This document shows positions 8,503 through 16,190 of a stretch of 26,824 bases of DNA, piece by piece. Within the stretch, counting starts at the first letter, position 1; the number at the start of each line of letters is the position of its first letter. The notes beneath the pieces are model-generated. The model saw nothing but the letters and a program-made list of their open reading frames with translations, made no database searches and was not told the DNA's origin. The stretch comes from Chloroflexota bacterium (GTDB lineage: Bacteria > Chloroflexota > Limnocylindria > QHBO01), in the NCBI GenBank assembly GCA_013694645.1, contig JACDBZ010000132.1, forward strand, positions 1 through 26,824, written 5' to 3'. The position numbers were made by a program, and so were the translations under genes.

Positions 8503-9228
8503 ATGATCTTTGATCCGATCTACATTGTCGCCGTCCTGCTCCCGACCCTGGCCATCACCGGTTGGGCCGCGTGGCGGGTGAAGTCGACCTATGGCAAGTG
8601 GTCCAAGGTGGACTCCGGGATGAACGTGGATGCCTTTGATTTCGCGCGCAGGCTCCTGGACCGCCAGGGCCTCCAGCACGTCAAGATCGAGCCGACGCCC
8701 GGAAAGCTGACCGACCACTACGACCCGCGCGGTAAGGTCCTGCGTGTCAGCACCCAGGTTGCCGATGCCTCTGCTCTCTCGACGACCGGGGTCGTGACCA
8801 ACAGCCCGCGGCTGTCGGTGGCAGCAGCCGCCGTCATCGCGCACGAGGTGGGTCACGCGCTCCAGGATCACGCGGGTGAACCGGCCATGAAGCTGCGCCA
8901 GGCGATCGTGCCTGCGGCGCAGTTCGGCTCCGGCATCGCGCCGTGGCTCATCATCGCCGGGGTGTTCCTCACCATCCCGGGGCTGGCCATCGTCGGGCTC
9001 ATCGGCTTCGGGGCGGCCGTCCTGTTCACGTTCGCCACCCTGCCGGTCGAGATCGGCGCGTCGGGCAAGGCGCTCGCATTCGTCAACGGTCTGGGCATGG
9101 TGGGGGAGAAGCAGACCGGCGCCCGGGAAGTCCTCAAGGCCGCGGCCTGGACGTACGTCGCCGGCGCGCTGACCGCGCTGCTGACATTCCTGTACTACGC
9201 GTGGCTCATCTTCGGCCGACGTGACTGA
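8503..9228 (+). CDS. Membrane zinc metallopeptidase, YugP-like (neutral zinc peptidase family)
   Basis: Predicted integral-membrane protease of unknown substrate. With ATG 8503 it is 241 residues and begins MIFDP, like other family members. Features: an N-terminal membrane helix (about 7-24), DHYDP (71-75), the zinc motif HEVGH (114-118), and a third candidate ligand E183 in LPVEIGAS. Hydrophobic helices lie near 145-180 and 215-237. Relatives usually run almost directly from the LSxxV segment into the VAAHEVGH helix; here about 15 extra residues (near 88-103) come between them. It overlaps rlmN by eight bases. Catalytic residues look intact, but the biological role is not known from sequence. 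Confidence 0.85.
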   Translation: MIFDPIYIVAVLLPTLAITGWAAWRVKSTYGKWSKVDSGMNVDAFDFARRLLDRQGLQHVKIEPTPGKLTDHYDPRGKVLRVSTQVADASALSTTGVVTNSPRLSVAAAAVIAHEVGHALQDHAGEPAMKLRQAIVPAAQFGSGIAPWLIIAGVFLTIPGLAIVGLIGFGAAVLFTFATLPVEIGASGKALAFVNGLGMVGEKQTGAREVLKAAAWTYVAGALTALLTFLYYAWLIFGRRD

Positions 9229-10363
9229 GCTTTCTCTCGTCGGCCCTCGGCCGGCGATCAGCGAGATCGACTCTGCATCGCTCGCCGCGTGGCTCTCAGC
9301 CCGCGGCGAGCCGGCGTACCGGGTCGACCAGGTGCTCTCGGGAGCCCATCGGCCCGAGGTTGCGACGTTCGACGATCTCACCGACCTGCCCGCCGCGCTG
9401 CGTTCCGACGTCGCGCTGGCCTTTCGTTTCAGCACCATCGTGGACAGCCACGTGATCGGCGCAGATGGCGGCATGACGGCCAAGGCCGTCCACGAACTGG
9501 CGGATGGTCAGCGTATCGAATCCGTGCTCATGCGCTACGCAGCGCGCGGCGCCATGGCGGAGCGGACGACCATCTGCATCAGCTCGCAGGCCGGATGCGC
9601 GGTGAACTGCCCGTTCTGCGCCACGGGACAGGCCGGCTTCGGACGCCAGCTGACGCCCGGCGAGATCGTCGACCAGGTGCTTCACTGGCATCGGCCACCG
9701 TGGAGCGCCCTTGGTGACGCGAAGACTGGCCACTACAACATCGTCTTCATGGGGATGGGGGAGCCGCTCAACAACTCCGACCGCGTGTTCGAGGCGGTGA
9801 GGCTCCTGAATGATCCGCAGCGCCTGGGCATCGGCGCGCGCCACATCACCGTCAGCACCTCCGGGGTGGTGCCCGGCATGGACCGCATGATCGAGGAGCT
9901 TCCGCAGGTCAACCTGGCCATCAGCCTCCACGCGGCGACCGATGCGCTGCGCGACGAGCTTGTGCCGATCAACCGCAAATGGCCGATCAGCGAGGTGATC
10001 GCGGCAGGGAGGCGCTTCGCTGACCGCACCGGCCGCCGGGTCAGTCTCGAGTACGTGATGATCGATGGGCTCAACGACACGGTCGAGCAGGCGGACGGGC
10101 TGATCATGCTGGCGCGCGGCTGGCGATCGCATCTGAACCTCATCCCGCTCAACCCGACGCCCGGGTCACGCTGGAGCGGAACTCCGACCGCCGGCATCGA
10201 GCGGTTCATGAGACGCCTGCGCGACGGGGGCCTGTCGGTCACGGTGCGCGACACGCGAGGCCGCGAGATCGACGCTGCGTGCGGTCAGCTTCACGCGCAG
10301 CTCTCGGGCCGCTCGCTGCGCGAGGCTCGGGAAGCCGCGGTGTTCGCGGGCACATCATCGTGA
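9221..10363 (+). CDS. rlmN: Dual-specificity RNA methyltransferase RlmN (radical SAM)
   Basis: Makes 2-methyladenosine at A2503 of 23S rRNA and A37 of some tRNAs through a methyl-cysteine intermediate. The 380-residue protein shows the radical SAM cluster C126, C130, C133 (CAVNCPFC), the family cysteine C119 seven residues earlier (CISSQAGC), GMGEPLNN, and the methyl-carrying C354 in DAACGQL. All five key cysteines are therefore present. The GTG start overlaps the peptidase gene by eight bases, and the stop overlaps the rpe start as GTGA. Cfr-type resistance enzymes share the fold, but the length, the motifs and the chromosomal context favour RlmN. Confidence 0.95.
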   Translation: MTELSLVGPRPAISEIDSASLAAWLSARGEPAYRVDQVLSGAHRPEVATFDDLTDLPAALRSDVALAFRFSTIVDSHVIGADGGMTAKAVHELADGQRIESVLMRYAARGAMAERTTICISSQAGCAVNCPFCATGQAGFGRQLTPGEIVDQVLHWHRPPWSALGDAKTGHYNIVFMGMGEPLNNSDRVFEAVRLLNDPQRLGIGARHITVSTSGVVPGMDRMIEELPQVNLAISLHAATDALRDELVPINRKWPISEVIAAGRRFADRTGRRVSLEYVMIDGLNDTVEQADGLIMLARGWRSHLNLIPLNPTPGSRWSGTPTAGIERFMRRLRDGGLSVTVRDTRGREIDAACGQLHAQLSGRSLREAREAAVFAGTSS

Positions 10364-11049
10364 CCGGCGACCCGCACATCAGCGCCAGCATCCTGAATGC
10401 GGATTTCGGGCAGCTCGGGGCCGAGGTGCGGCGGGCCTCCGATGGCGGCGTCGACTCGATCCATCTCGACGTCATGGACGGGCATTTCGTCGACAACCTG
10501 ACCATGGGTCCGGTGGTGGTCGCGGCCGTTCGGCCGGCGACCGACCTACCCTTTCACAGCCACCTCATGATCAGCAATCCGCTCGCCTACGTCGAACGCT
10601 TCGCCGATGCCGGAAGCGACCTGGTCATCTTCCATGTGGAGGCCGATGACGATCCCTCCGAAGTGATCGAGGCAATCGAGCGGGCCGGCAAGCGACCCGG
10701 CATCGCCCTCAATCCGGGGACGGGCGCCGAGGCGGTGCTTCCGTACCTGGAGCGCGTGGCCATGCTCCTCGTCATGACCGTGTACCCCGGGTGGGGTGGC
10801 CAGCCGTTCATCGAGGGGGTCGTCCACAAGCTGTCGGCGCTCGCGGCCGAGATCCGGCATCGCGGCATCGACCTGCCGATCGGGGTCGATGGCGGCGTCA
10901 GTCTCGGGACGATCGGGCAGGCATATGCCGCCGGCGCGGAGGTGCTCGTCACCGGTAGCGCCCTGTACGGGACGAGTGGCGACCTGGCGCCCGCGGTCGC
11001 CGGCCTTCGCGACGCGGCACGCGGCCGCACCGACGCCGAATGGACCTGA
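10360..11049 (+). CDS. rpe: Ribulose-phosphate 3-epimerase
   Basis: Interconverts ribulose 5-phosphate and xylulose 5-phosphate in the pentose phosphate pathway. The TIM-barrel protein of 229 residues begins ISASILNADF after a short leader. It has metal ligands H35 and D37 (HLDVMDGHFV), H68 (HSHLM) and D177 (GVDGGV), plus the phosphate loop VYPGWGGQPF (141-150). D37 and D177 are the catalytic acid/base pair in the family. GTG 10360 overlaps the rlmN stop and gives a normal length. An in-frame ATG at 10279 would run 81 nt into rlmN and is rejected. It overlaps the next gene by ten bases. Confidence 0.95.
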   Translation: MTGDPHISASILNADFGQLGAEVRRASDGGVDSIHLDVMDGHFVDNLTMGPVVVAAVRPATDLPFHSHLMISNPLAYVERFADAGSDLVIFHVEADDDPSEVIEAIERAGKRPGIALNPGTGAEAVLPYLERVAMLLVMTVYPGWGGQPFIEGVVHKLSALAAEIRHRGIDLPIGVDGGVSLGTIGQAYAAGAEVLVTGSALYGTSGDLAPAVAGLRDAARGRTDAEWT

Positions 11050-12662
11050 CGCTGCCGGCTCGCCGATATCTCCTGTCCGGGTTCGCCGTGCTCGTGGTGT
11101 CACTGCCAACCGTGGCGTGCAGCCAGGATGCGCCGCAGCTGCCATTCGCGACGCCCGCGCCGACGCCCGAGCAGCCGCGCGATGCGGACGTGATCGTCGT
11201 TGCCCGCGGCAGCGGTGAGGTGGTTGCCGGCGCCGAGGTCCGAGTCGGCGGGAGCGCCGTCCGCACGGGGACCGACGGATCGGCCCCCGTGACCGCCATG
11301 CGGGGCGCGAGGGTCGAGGTCGAGGCAGACGGCCATGACCCCGCCACGGCGAGGCTGCCCGACCAGGGTGACCTGCGCATCGAGGTTCGACCGAACGTGG
11401 TCAATGGCACCGTGACCGATCCGGACGGGGAGCCGCTCGCCGGAGTTCGCGTCTTCATCGATGGCAGCCAGCTCATCACCGAGACAGACGCGGACGGCGT
11501 CTACGCGCTGGCCGGCGTCCCCGAGGATGGCTCGCTGATCTACAAGATGCCCGGGTATCGACTCGCGGAGATTCTGATCGGCGATGAGCTCCAGGGAGAT
11601 GTCAGCATGCAGCCGTTCGAGGCGCGCGCCCTGTACGCGCCGTCAGCGGTGTTCGAGGGTGCCGGTCGGCTCGACGCGATGCTCGAGCTCCTGGCGCGGA
11701 CCGAGGCCAACGCGCTCGTCATCGACGTCAAGGAGACCGATGGTCGCCTCTACTACGCAACCGACCTGCGATCGGCGATCGAGGTCGGCGCCGTGCGCGA
11801 GTCGCCCGTGTTCGACCTCGAGGAGCTCCTGCCCATGCTGAAGGAGCGTGGGATCTACACGATCGCGCGGATGGTGGTCATGAAGGACAACACCAGCGCC
11901 CTGGCGCGGCCGGAGCTGGCGGTGCGCAACAGCGCCACCGGTGAGCCATGGCGCGACAACATCGGCGGCGCATGGCTCGATCCGTCGGCCCCGGGCGTGG
12001 CGGAATACGTCGCGAGCATCGCCGGGGACCTCGCGGCCAAGGGCTTCGACGAGGTCCAGCTCGACTACATCCGTTTCTTCAGCGACGGTCCGTACGACGT
12101 GGCCGATACGAACCTGCCGAACACGCAGTCGTTCCGCCTGCCGGCGATCCAGCGAGTGCTGCGTATCGTGAGCGAGGAGCTCGAGATGACGCGGACCTTC
12201 CTGGGAGCCGACGTCTTCCCGATCAGCTTCATCGTGCCGGACGACCAGGGCATCGGGCAGCGCCCGGAGGTGATCATGCCGTACGTCGATTACTTCAACC
12301 CGATGGTCTACCCGAGCCATTACGGACCGGGCGTGTTCGGCTTCGAGGTGCCGAACAATTTCCCGTACGAGGTCATCGACGAGACGCTCCAGATCATGAA
12401 CAAGCAGGCCGACGGCCTGCCGGTCGTCATCCGGCCTTGGATCCAGGACTTCGGCTACGGGCCGTTTGCGCCGTACACCGCGGCGCAGGTCCAGTCCGAG
12501 TTCCAGGCCGCGGCCGATAACGATGCGAAAGGCTGGATGATCTGGAATGCACGCGCGATCTTCAGCGAAGCTGCGCTCGGTCCGCCGCGGGAGGACGAGG
12601 ATGCCGGGCCGATGAGCTCGGAGGCGCCAGCAGGATCGCCCAGCCCCTCGTCGTCTCCATAG
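11040..12662 (+). CDS. Putative lipoprotein with carboxypeptidase-regulatory-like repeats and a DUF4015 glycosidase-like domain
   Basis: Unknown function, probably extracytoplasmic. The 540-residue protein starts with a signal peptide (hydrophobic about 10-26) ending TVAC, so C27 is a candidate lipidation site, although the -3 residue is Thr rather than the usual Leu. A Pro-rich linker follows, then two Ig-like carboxypeptidase-regulatory segments (about 48-115 and 118-190, with NGTVTDPDGEPLAGV). A DUF4015 (beta/alpha)8 domain covers about 195-515 and contains ALVIDVKETDG, FDEVQLDYIRFF and FNPMVYPSHY. The acidic residues in those strands are reasonable catalytic candidates. A short Ser/Pro tail ends the protein. 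DUF4015 is related to glycoside hydrolase folds; the substrate is unknown. It overlaps rpe by ten bases. Confidence 0.82.
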   Translation: MDLTLPARRYLLSGFAVLVVSLPTVACSQDAPQLPFATPAPTPEQPRDADVIVVARGSGEVVAGAEVRVGGSAVRTGTDGSAPVTAMRGARVEVEADGHDPATARLPDQGDLRIEVRPNVVNGTVTDPDGEPLAGVRVFIDGSQLITETDADGVYALAGVPEDGSLIYKMPGYRLAEILIGDELQGDVSMQPFEARALYAPSAVFEGAGRLDAMLELLARTEANALVIDVKETDGRLYYATDLRSAIEVGAVRESPVFDLEELLPMLKERGIYTIARMVVMKDNTSALARPELAVRNSATGEPWRDNIGGAWLDPSAPGVAEYVASIAGDLAAKGFDEVQLDYIRFFSDGPYDVADTNLPNTQSFRLPAIQRVLRIVSEELEMTRTFLGADVFPISFIVPDDQGIGQRPEVIMPYVDYFNPMVYPSHYGPGVFGFEVPNNFPYEVIDETLQIMNKQADGLPVVIRPWIQDFGYGPFAPYTAAQVQSEFQAAADNDAKGWMIWNARAIFSEAALGPPREDEDAGPMSSEAPAGSPSPSSSP

Positions 12663-12666
12663 ATCG

Positions 12667-13122
12667 ATGCGCCTCGTCGTGCAGCGCGTCACTCGCGCCT
12701 CCGTCCGGTCCGATGGCGAGCTGCTCGGTGAGATCGATGCCGGCGCGATGGTGCTCGTCGGCATCGGCGCGGACGACACGACCGAGGTCGTCGACCGCAT
12801 GGCCGACAAGCTGATCTGCCTGCGCTACTTCGAGGATGCGGAAGGGCGGACGAACCTGGCCCTGGCCGACACCGGCGGGTCGTTGCTGGTGGTCAGCCAG
12901 TTCACGCTTTACGCGGATCTGCGGCGCGGTCGACGTCCCGGCTTCACTGCTGCCGCCCTGCCGGATGTCGCAACGCCGCTGGTCGCTCGCTTTGTCGAGC
13001 GGCTGCGCGATGCCGCCCCCCGCGTCGAAACCGGACGATTCGGCGCCGACATGGCCGTCGAGCTGGTGAACGACGGACCCTTCACGCTCGTCCTCGACTC
13101 GGAGCGGGACCTCGTCTCGTAG
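12667..13122 (+). CDS. dtd: D-aminoacyl-tRNA deacylase
   Basis: Hydrolyses D-aminoacyl-tRNAs and Gly-tRNA-Ala, recycling mischarged tRNA. The 151-residue protein has the family motifs SQFTL (77-81), RRGRRPGF, and NDGPFT (135-140). The last carries the Gly-cisPro pair (G137, P138) that enforces chiral proofreading. The usual valine after the proline is phenylalanine here. ATG 12667 lies four bases after the previous stop, so it is probably cotranscribed. The 158-nt convergent gap to rpmB follows. Confidence 0.94.
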   Translation: MRLVVQRVTRASVRSDGELLGEIDAGAMVLVGIGADDTTEVVDRMADKLICLRYFEDAEGRTNLALADTGGSLLVVSQFTLYADLRRGRRPGFTAAALPDVATPLVARFVERLRDAAPRVETGRFGADMAVELVNDGPFTLVLDSERDLVS

Positions 13123-13233
13123 TCCGGCGGCCAGAGGCGGCGTTACCCGTAGTGCGCCGTCGCGGCCGGAAGTTGCCAAGTATCCACCCGCACGGCATCA
13201 ATCCTGACCGGGAACCCGGGCCGGACACAACGA

Positions 13234-13258
13234 CGCCCGCGTCGTTGCGACGCGGGCG
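13234..13258. terminator. Hairpin between convergent dtd and rpmB, possible bidirectional terminator
   Basis: A perfect 10-bp stem (CGCCCGCGTC paired with GACGCGGGCG) encloses a 5-nt loop. It lies 112 nt past the dtd stop and 22 nt past the rpmB stop. On the minus strand it is followed by TCGTTGTGT, a weak T-rich tail; on the plus strand there is no T-run. Position and symmetry support a terminator, mainly for rpmB. The rest of the 13123-13280 gap shows no recognisable gene. Confidence 0.55.
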
Positions 13259-13280
13259 CATCGGTCTCCGGAGGAGGAGG

Positions 13281-13472
13281 TCAGACTTTCTGGGCGGTGC
13301 GGCGGCAGCGACTGCAGGCCTTGACCTTCGTGACTTTGCCGTCGGCAGTGAGCGTCATGGGCTGAAGGTTTGGTAGCCATCGGCGCAGGGCGCGTTTGCG
13401 GTTCATCCCGACCGACTGGGGATTCCAGCCGGTGATCGGGCGCTTGCCGCAGATGTCGCAGACGCGGGCCAT
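13281..13472 (-). CDS. rpmB: 50S ribosomal protein L28 (zinc-binding form)
   Basis: Large-subunit ribosomal protein of 63 residues. It begins MARVCDICGKRP and contains the family core NRKRALRRWLPNLQ. Two CxxC pairs (C5/C8 and C53/C56) make it the zinc-ribbon form. The ATG at 13472 is preceded by GGAG about 12 nt away; an in-frame GTG at 13490 would add six residues and lacks a ribosome-binding site. It is the only minus-strand gene in the window, divergent from recG and convergent with dtd. Confidence 0.93.
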   Translation of the reverse strand: MARVCDICGKRPITGWNPQSVGMNRKRALRRWLPNLQPMTLTADGKVTKVKACSRCRRTAQKV

Positions 13473-13528
13473 GGTCGAATCGATCTCCACTCACAAAGGG
13501 AGCCCGCGCGAGGCGCCGGGCGATCGGG

Positions 13529-13534
13529 ATGGTA
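13529..13534 (-). promoter_or_regulatory. Possible -10 (TACCAT) for rpmB
   Basis: On the minus strand TACCAT is preceded, after 18 nt, by TTGCAT as a possible -35 (positions 13558-13553). Each matches consensus at only three or four positions. A transcript would start near 13522, leaving a leader of about 50 nt. That leader could fold through GCCCG and CGGGC arms at 13502-13506 and 13517-13521. The site lies a few bases from the recG-side hexamer, so the two divergent promoters would overlap. Confidence 0.35.
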
Positions 13535-13540
13535 GCACGC

Positions 13541-13546
13541 TACGAT
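13541..13546 (+). promoter_or_regulatory. -10-like TACGAT upstream of recG
   Basis: TACGAT ends six bases before an ATG at 13553 that opens a nine-codon frame ending on the recG start. Predicted transcription would begin at or next to that ATG. No good -35 element is visible. Confidence 0.35.
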
Positions 13547-13552
13547 CGAGCC

Positions 13553-13582
13553 ATGCAATCGAGCTGGCCGGTCAAAGCGTGA
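13553..13582 (+). other. Nine-codon ORF whose stop overlaps the recG start
   Basis: The frame encodes MQSSWPVKA and its TGA overlaps the GTG start of recG as GTGA, the same junction used between true genes in this window. It begins where a transcript from TACGAT would start. It could be a translated leader coupling ribosomes to recG, or chance. No homology is claimed. Confidence 0.25.
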
Positions 13583-15651
13583 GCGTGGCCGTCCCGGATG
13601 CGCTCGATCAACCGATTCGTTCTGCGATGCCGGAGCTGGCGCGCGGCGCGGCGACGCTGGCCAGGCTGGGAATCAGCACCGTTCGCGACGGGCTCTGGTA
13701 CCTGCCGTTCCGCTACGACGATTTCAGCGAGCTGCGCCCGCTGGGCGAGCTGGTGCCCGACGAGAAACAGTCGGCGCGGGCGACGGTGGCCACCGTTCGC
13801 GTCGAGCCTGGTTTCGGCAGGCGGCCGCAGCGCGTGATCGCGCAGCTGACCGATGACACCGGCACCGCGGAGGCCATCTGGTTCGGCCGTCGCTACGTCG
13901 AGCGCCGCCTCCAACAGGGGGACGAGGTGATCGTGTCGGGCAAGGTGACGCAGCGAGGCTGGCGCCCGCAGTTCACCTCCCCCGAGTTCAGCGCGGTCGG
14001 CCGCGATTCGGTCCACACCGCGCGCGTTGTTCCGGTCTATCACCTTACCGTCGGCGTGACGCAGAGGCGCCTGCGGGAGCTCCTTGCCCGCATCCTCGAT
14101 CACGGGCTGCCATCCGTGATCGACCCTCTGACGGATGCGGAGCGCCACGGCCTGCCGGCGCTCGACGATGCGCTGCGCACAGCCCACTTTCCCGAGGAGG
14201 CGGCTGATGTGAAGGAAGCGCTTGATCGGCTGGCTTTCGACGAGCTGCTTGCCCTCCAGCTGACCTTGGCGCAGGCGCGGGAGGCGCGAGCCGGACTGAA
14301 GGCGCCCCGAATCGCGGTGAGCGAGGCGGACCGCACCGAGATCATCGGCGCGCTGCCCTTCACCCTGACCGATGACCAAATCACGACCATCGGCGAGGTG
14401 CTTGGCGACATCGAGACCGAACGACCGATGCGCCGTCTGCTCCAGGGGGACGTCGGCAGCGGCAAGACCGCGGTCGCGGCCGTGGCGCTGGCGGCTGCCG
14501 TGCGCGCCGGCTGGCAGGGTGCCCTGATGGCGCCGACCGAGATCCTGGCGCGGCAGCACCACGCCGGCCTCGCCCCGCTCCTCGACCGGCTCGGCGTGCG
14601 TGTCGACTTCCTGTCCGGCTCGCTGCCAGTGGCGCGCAAGCGCGAGATTCACGACGCCATCGCGGAGGGCGCGGCCGAGGTCGTGATCGGCACCCACGCC
14701 GTCATCAGCGAGGCGGTCGAGTTTCCGCGGCTCGGCCTGGTGATCGTCGACGAGCAGCACCGCTTCGGGGTCGGCCAGCGCGCGGCGCTCCAGGCCAAGG
14801 GAACCGGCGGTGAGCCTCACGTGCTGGCGCTGACCGCCACCCCGATCCCGCGCACGCTGGCCCTGTCCGTCTATGGCGACCTCTCGATCAGCACGATCCG
14901 CGAGCTTCCGCCGGGCCGTGAGCCGATCCGCACCGAGATCCGCGACCGGCGAGCGCTGCCCAAGATCGAGGCCTTCCTGGCTGCCGAGGCGGGGGAGGGG
15001 CGCCAGGGCTTCGTGGTCGTGCCGCTCGTGGCCGAATCCAGGTCGCTCGAGGTGGCAAGTGCCGAGGCGGAGGCCGAGCGGTTGCGGGAAGCGCTGCCCC
15101 AGCTGCGAATCGGCATGGTCCATGGCCAGCAGAAGGCGGAGCTGCGCGACGCGACGATGACCGCCTTTGCGGCGGGCGAGATGGACCTGCTCGTCGCCAC
15201 GACCGTCATCGAGGTCGGCATCGACGTGCCGAATGCGAGCGTGATCCTGATCGAGGATGCCGAGCGCTTCGGCCTTGCGCAGCTTCACCAGCTCCGGGGC
15301 CGGGTCGGCCGCGGCCGGCACCGCTCCTTCTGCATCCTCCTGTCCGATGTGACCGATGAGCTGGCCACGCGCCGCCTCGACGTCGTGCGCGGCTCGAACG
15401 ACGGCTTCGCGATCGCCGAGTCGGACCTCCAGCTTCGGGGCGCTGGCAACCTGCTCGGCACCCGCCAGTCAGGCCTGCCGCCACTGCGGGTGGCCTCGCT
15501 CTTCGATCCTCGCCACGTCGAGCTCGCGCAGCGGGCGCGCGAGCTCGCCGATGGGATCATCGGTGCCGATCCGTCCCTGGCAGGGCGTCCTCTGCTGGCG
15601 CGCCTCCAGCAAGACTTCGCGCCGATTGAAGAGGAGGGCGACGCCGCCTGA
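13579..15651 (+). CDS. recG: ATP-dependent DNA helicase RecG
   Basis: Branch-migration helicase that remodels stalled forks and recombination intermediates. With GTG 13579 the protein has 690 residues, matching the usual length. It has an N-terminal helix-hairpin-helix-like segment (ARLGISTVRDGLWYLPFRYDD), an OB-fold wedge domain (about 60-165), Walker A GDVGSGKT (290-297), DEQH (391-394), the late motif GRVGRGRHRSF, and the C-terminal SDLQLRGAGNLLGTRQSG. The frame stays open upstream to ATG 13396, but that start would run across rpmB on the other strand and add 61 residues unlike the family. It overlaps rsmD by one base (TGATG). Confidence 0.95.
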   Translation: MSVAVPDALDQPIRSAMPELARGAATLARLGISTVRDGLWYLPFRYDDFSELRPLGELVPDEKQSARATVATVRVEPGFGRRPQRVIAQLTDDTGTAEAIWFGRRYVERRLQQGDEVIVSGKVTQRGWRPQFTSPEFSAVGRDSVHTARVVPVYHLTVGVTQRRLRELLARILDHGLPSVIDPLTDAERHGLPALDDALRTAHFPEEAADVKEALDRLAFDELLALQLTLAQAREARAGLKAPRIAVSEADRTEIIGALPFTLTDDQITTIGEVLGDIETERPMRRLLQGDVGSGKTAVAAVALAAAVRAGWQGALMAPTEILARQHHAGLAPLLDRLGVRVDFLSGSLPVARKREIHDAIAEGAAEVVIGTHAVISEAVEFPRLGLVIVDEQHRFGVGQRAALQAKGTGGEPHVLALTATPIPRTLALSVYGDLSISTIRELPPGREPIRTEIRDRRALPKIEAFLAAEAGEGRQGFVVVPLVAESRSLEVASAEAEAERLREALPQLRIGMVHGQQKAELRDATMTAFAAGEMDLLVATTVIEVGIDVPNASVILIEDAERFGLAQLHQLRGRVGRGRHRSFCILLSDVTDELATRRLDVVRGSNDGFAIAESDLQLRGAGNLLGTRQSGLPPLRVASLFDPRHVELAQRARELADGIIGADPSLAGRPLLARLQQDFAPIEEEGDAA

Positions 15652-16190
15652 TGCGGGTCATCGCCGGTGTTGCCCGAGGCCATCCGCTGGTGGCGCCACG
15701 TGATCGCGGGACGCGACCGATCACGGATCGCGTGAAGGAGACGCTGTTCGGGATCCTCGGCGCCCGGGTTTTGGATGCCCGGGTGCTGGACCTGTATGCC
15801 GGCAGTGGTGCGATCGGCATCGAAGCCCTGTCACGTGGTGCCGCTCACGCGACATTCGTGGAGCACGCCCGCCCGGCGCTCGTTGCCCTGCGCGGCAACC
15901 TCGGGCGTACCCACCTCGCTGAGCTGGCGGACGTGGCGGAGTCCGATGTGGAACGCTTCCTGGCGCTGCCGGCCGACGAGGCCTGGAACCTCGTCTTCCT
16001 TGATCCGCCGTACGAGCTGCGTGCTATCGTGGCGCCGCTTCGCGCCGTCGAGCCGAAGCTGGCCCAGGACGCGATGGTGGTGGTCAAGCACTTCTGGCGG
16101 ACGGAGGTGCCCGAGGCACGCGGGCTGCACCTCGTCCGGCAGCGTCGGTTCGGAGAGACAATGCTGAGCTTTCTGGAGGCTCCAGGCTGA
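15651..16190 (+). CDS. rsmD: 16S rRNA (guanine966-N2)-methyltransferase
   Basis: SAM-dependent methyltransferase that modifies G966 of 16S rRNA in the assembled 30S subunit. The 179-residue protein starts MRVIAGVARGH, as is typical, has the SAM-binding loop LDLYAGSGAIGIEAL (GSGAIG at 51-56), and the catalytic motif DPPY at 118-121. One-base TGATG overlaps join it to recG upstream and coaD downstream. The rsmD-coaD pair is widely conserved. Confidence 0.94.
   Translation: MRVIAGVARGHPLVAPRDRGTRPITDRVKETLFGILGARVLDARVLDLYAGSGAIGIEALSRGAAHATFVEHARPALVALRGNLGRTHLAELADVAESDVERFLALPADEAWNLVFLDPPYELRAIVAPLRAVEPKLAQDAMVVVKHFWRTEVPEARGLHLVRQRRFGETMLSFLEAPG

Noticed and set aside
13123..13233. Small gene between dtd and the hairpin
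   Set aside because: No frame has a plausible start with a ribosome-binding site or recognisable sequence; the region looks like a plain 3' spacer.
13396..13578. ATG 13396 as the recG start
   Set aside because: It would run across rpmB on the opposite strand and its promoter; the extra 61 residues do not resemble RecG, and GTG 13579 gives the normal length.
13540..15321. Very long open frame (593 codons) on the minus strand opposite recG
   Set aside because: It is antisense to a complete RecG with all motifs; the translation is Arg/Ala/Asp-rich low-complexity text typical of antisense frames in GC-rich genes. Similar antisense frames opposite ileS, rlmN, the DUF4015 gene, smc and ffh were rejected for the same reason.
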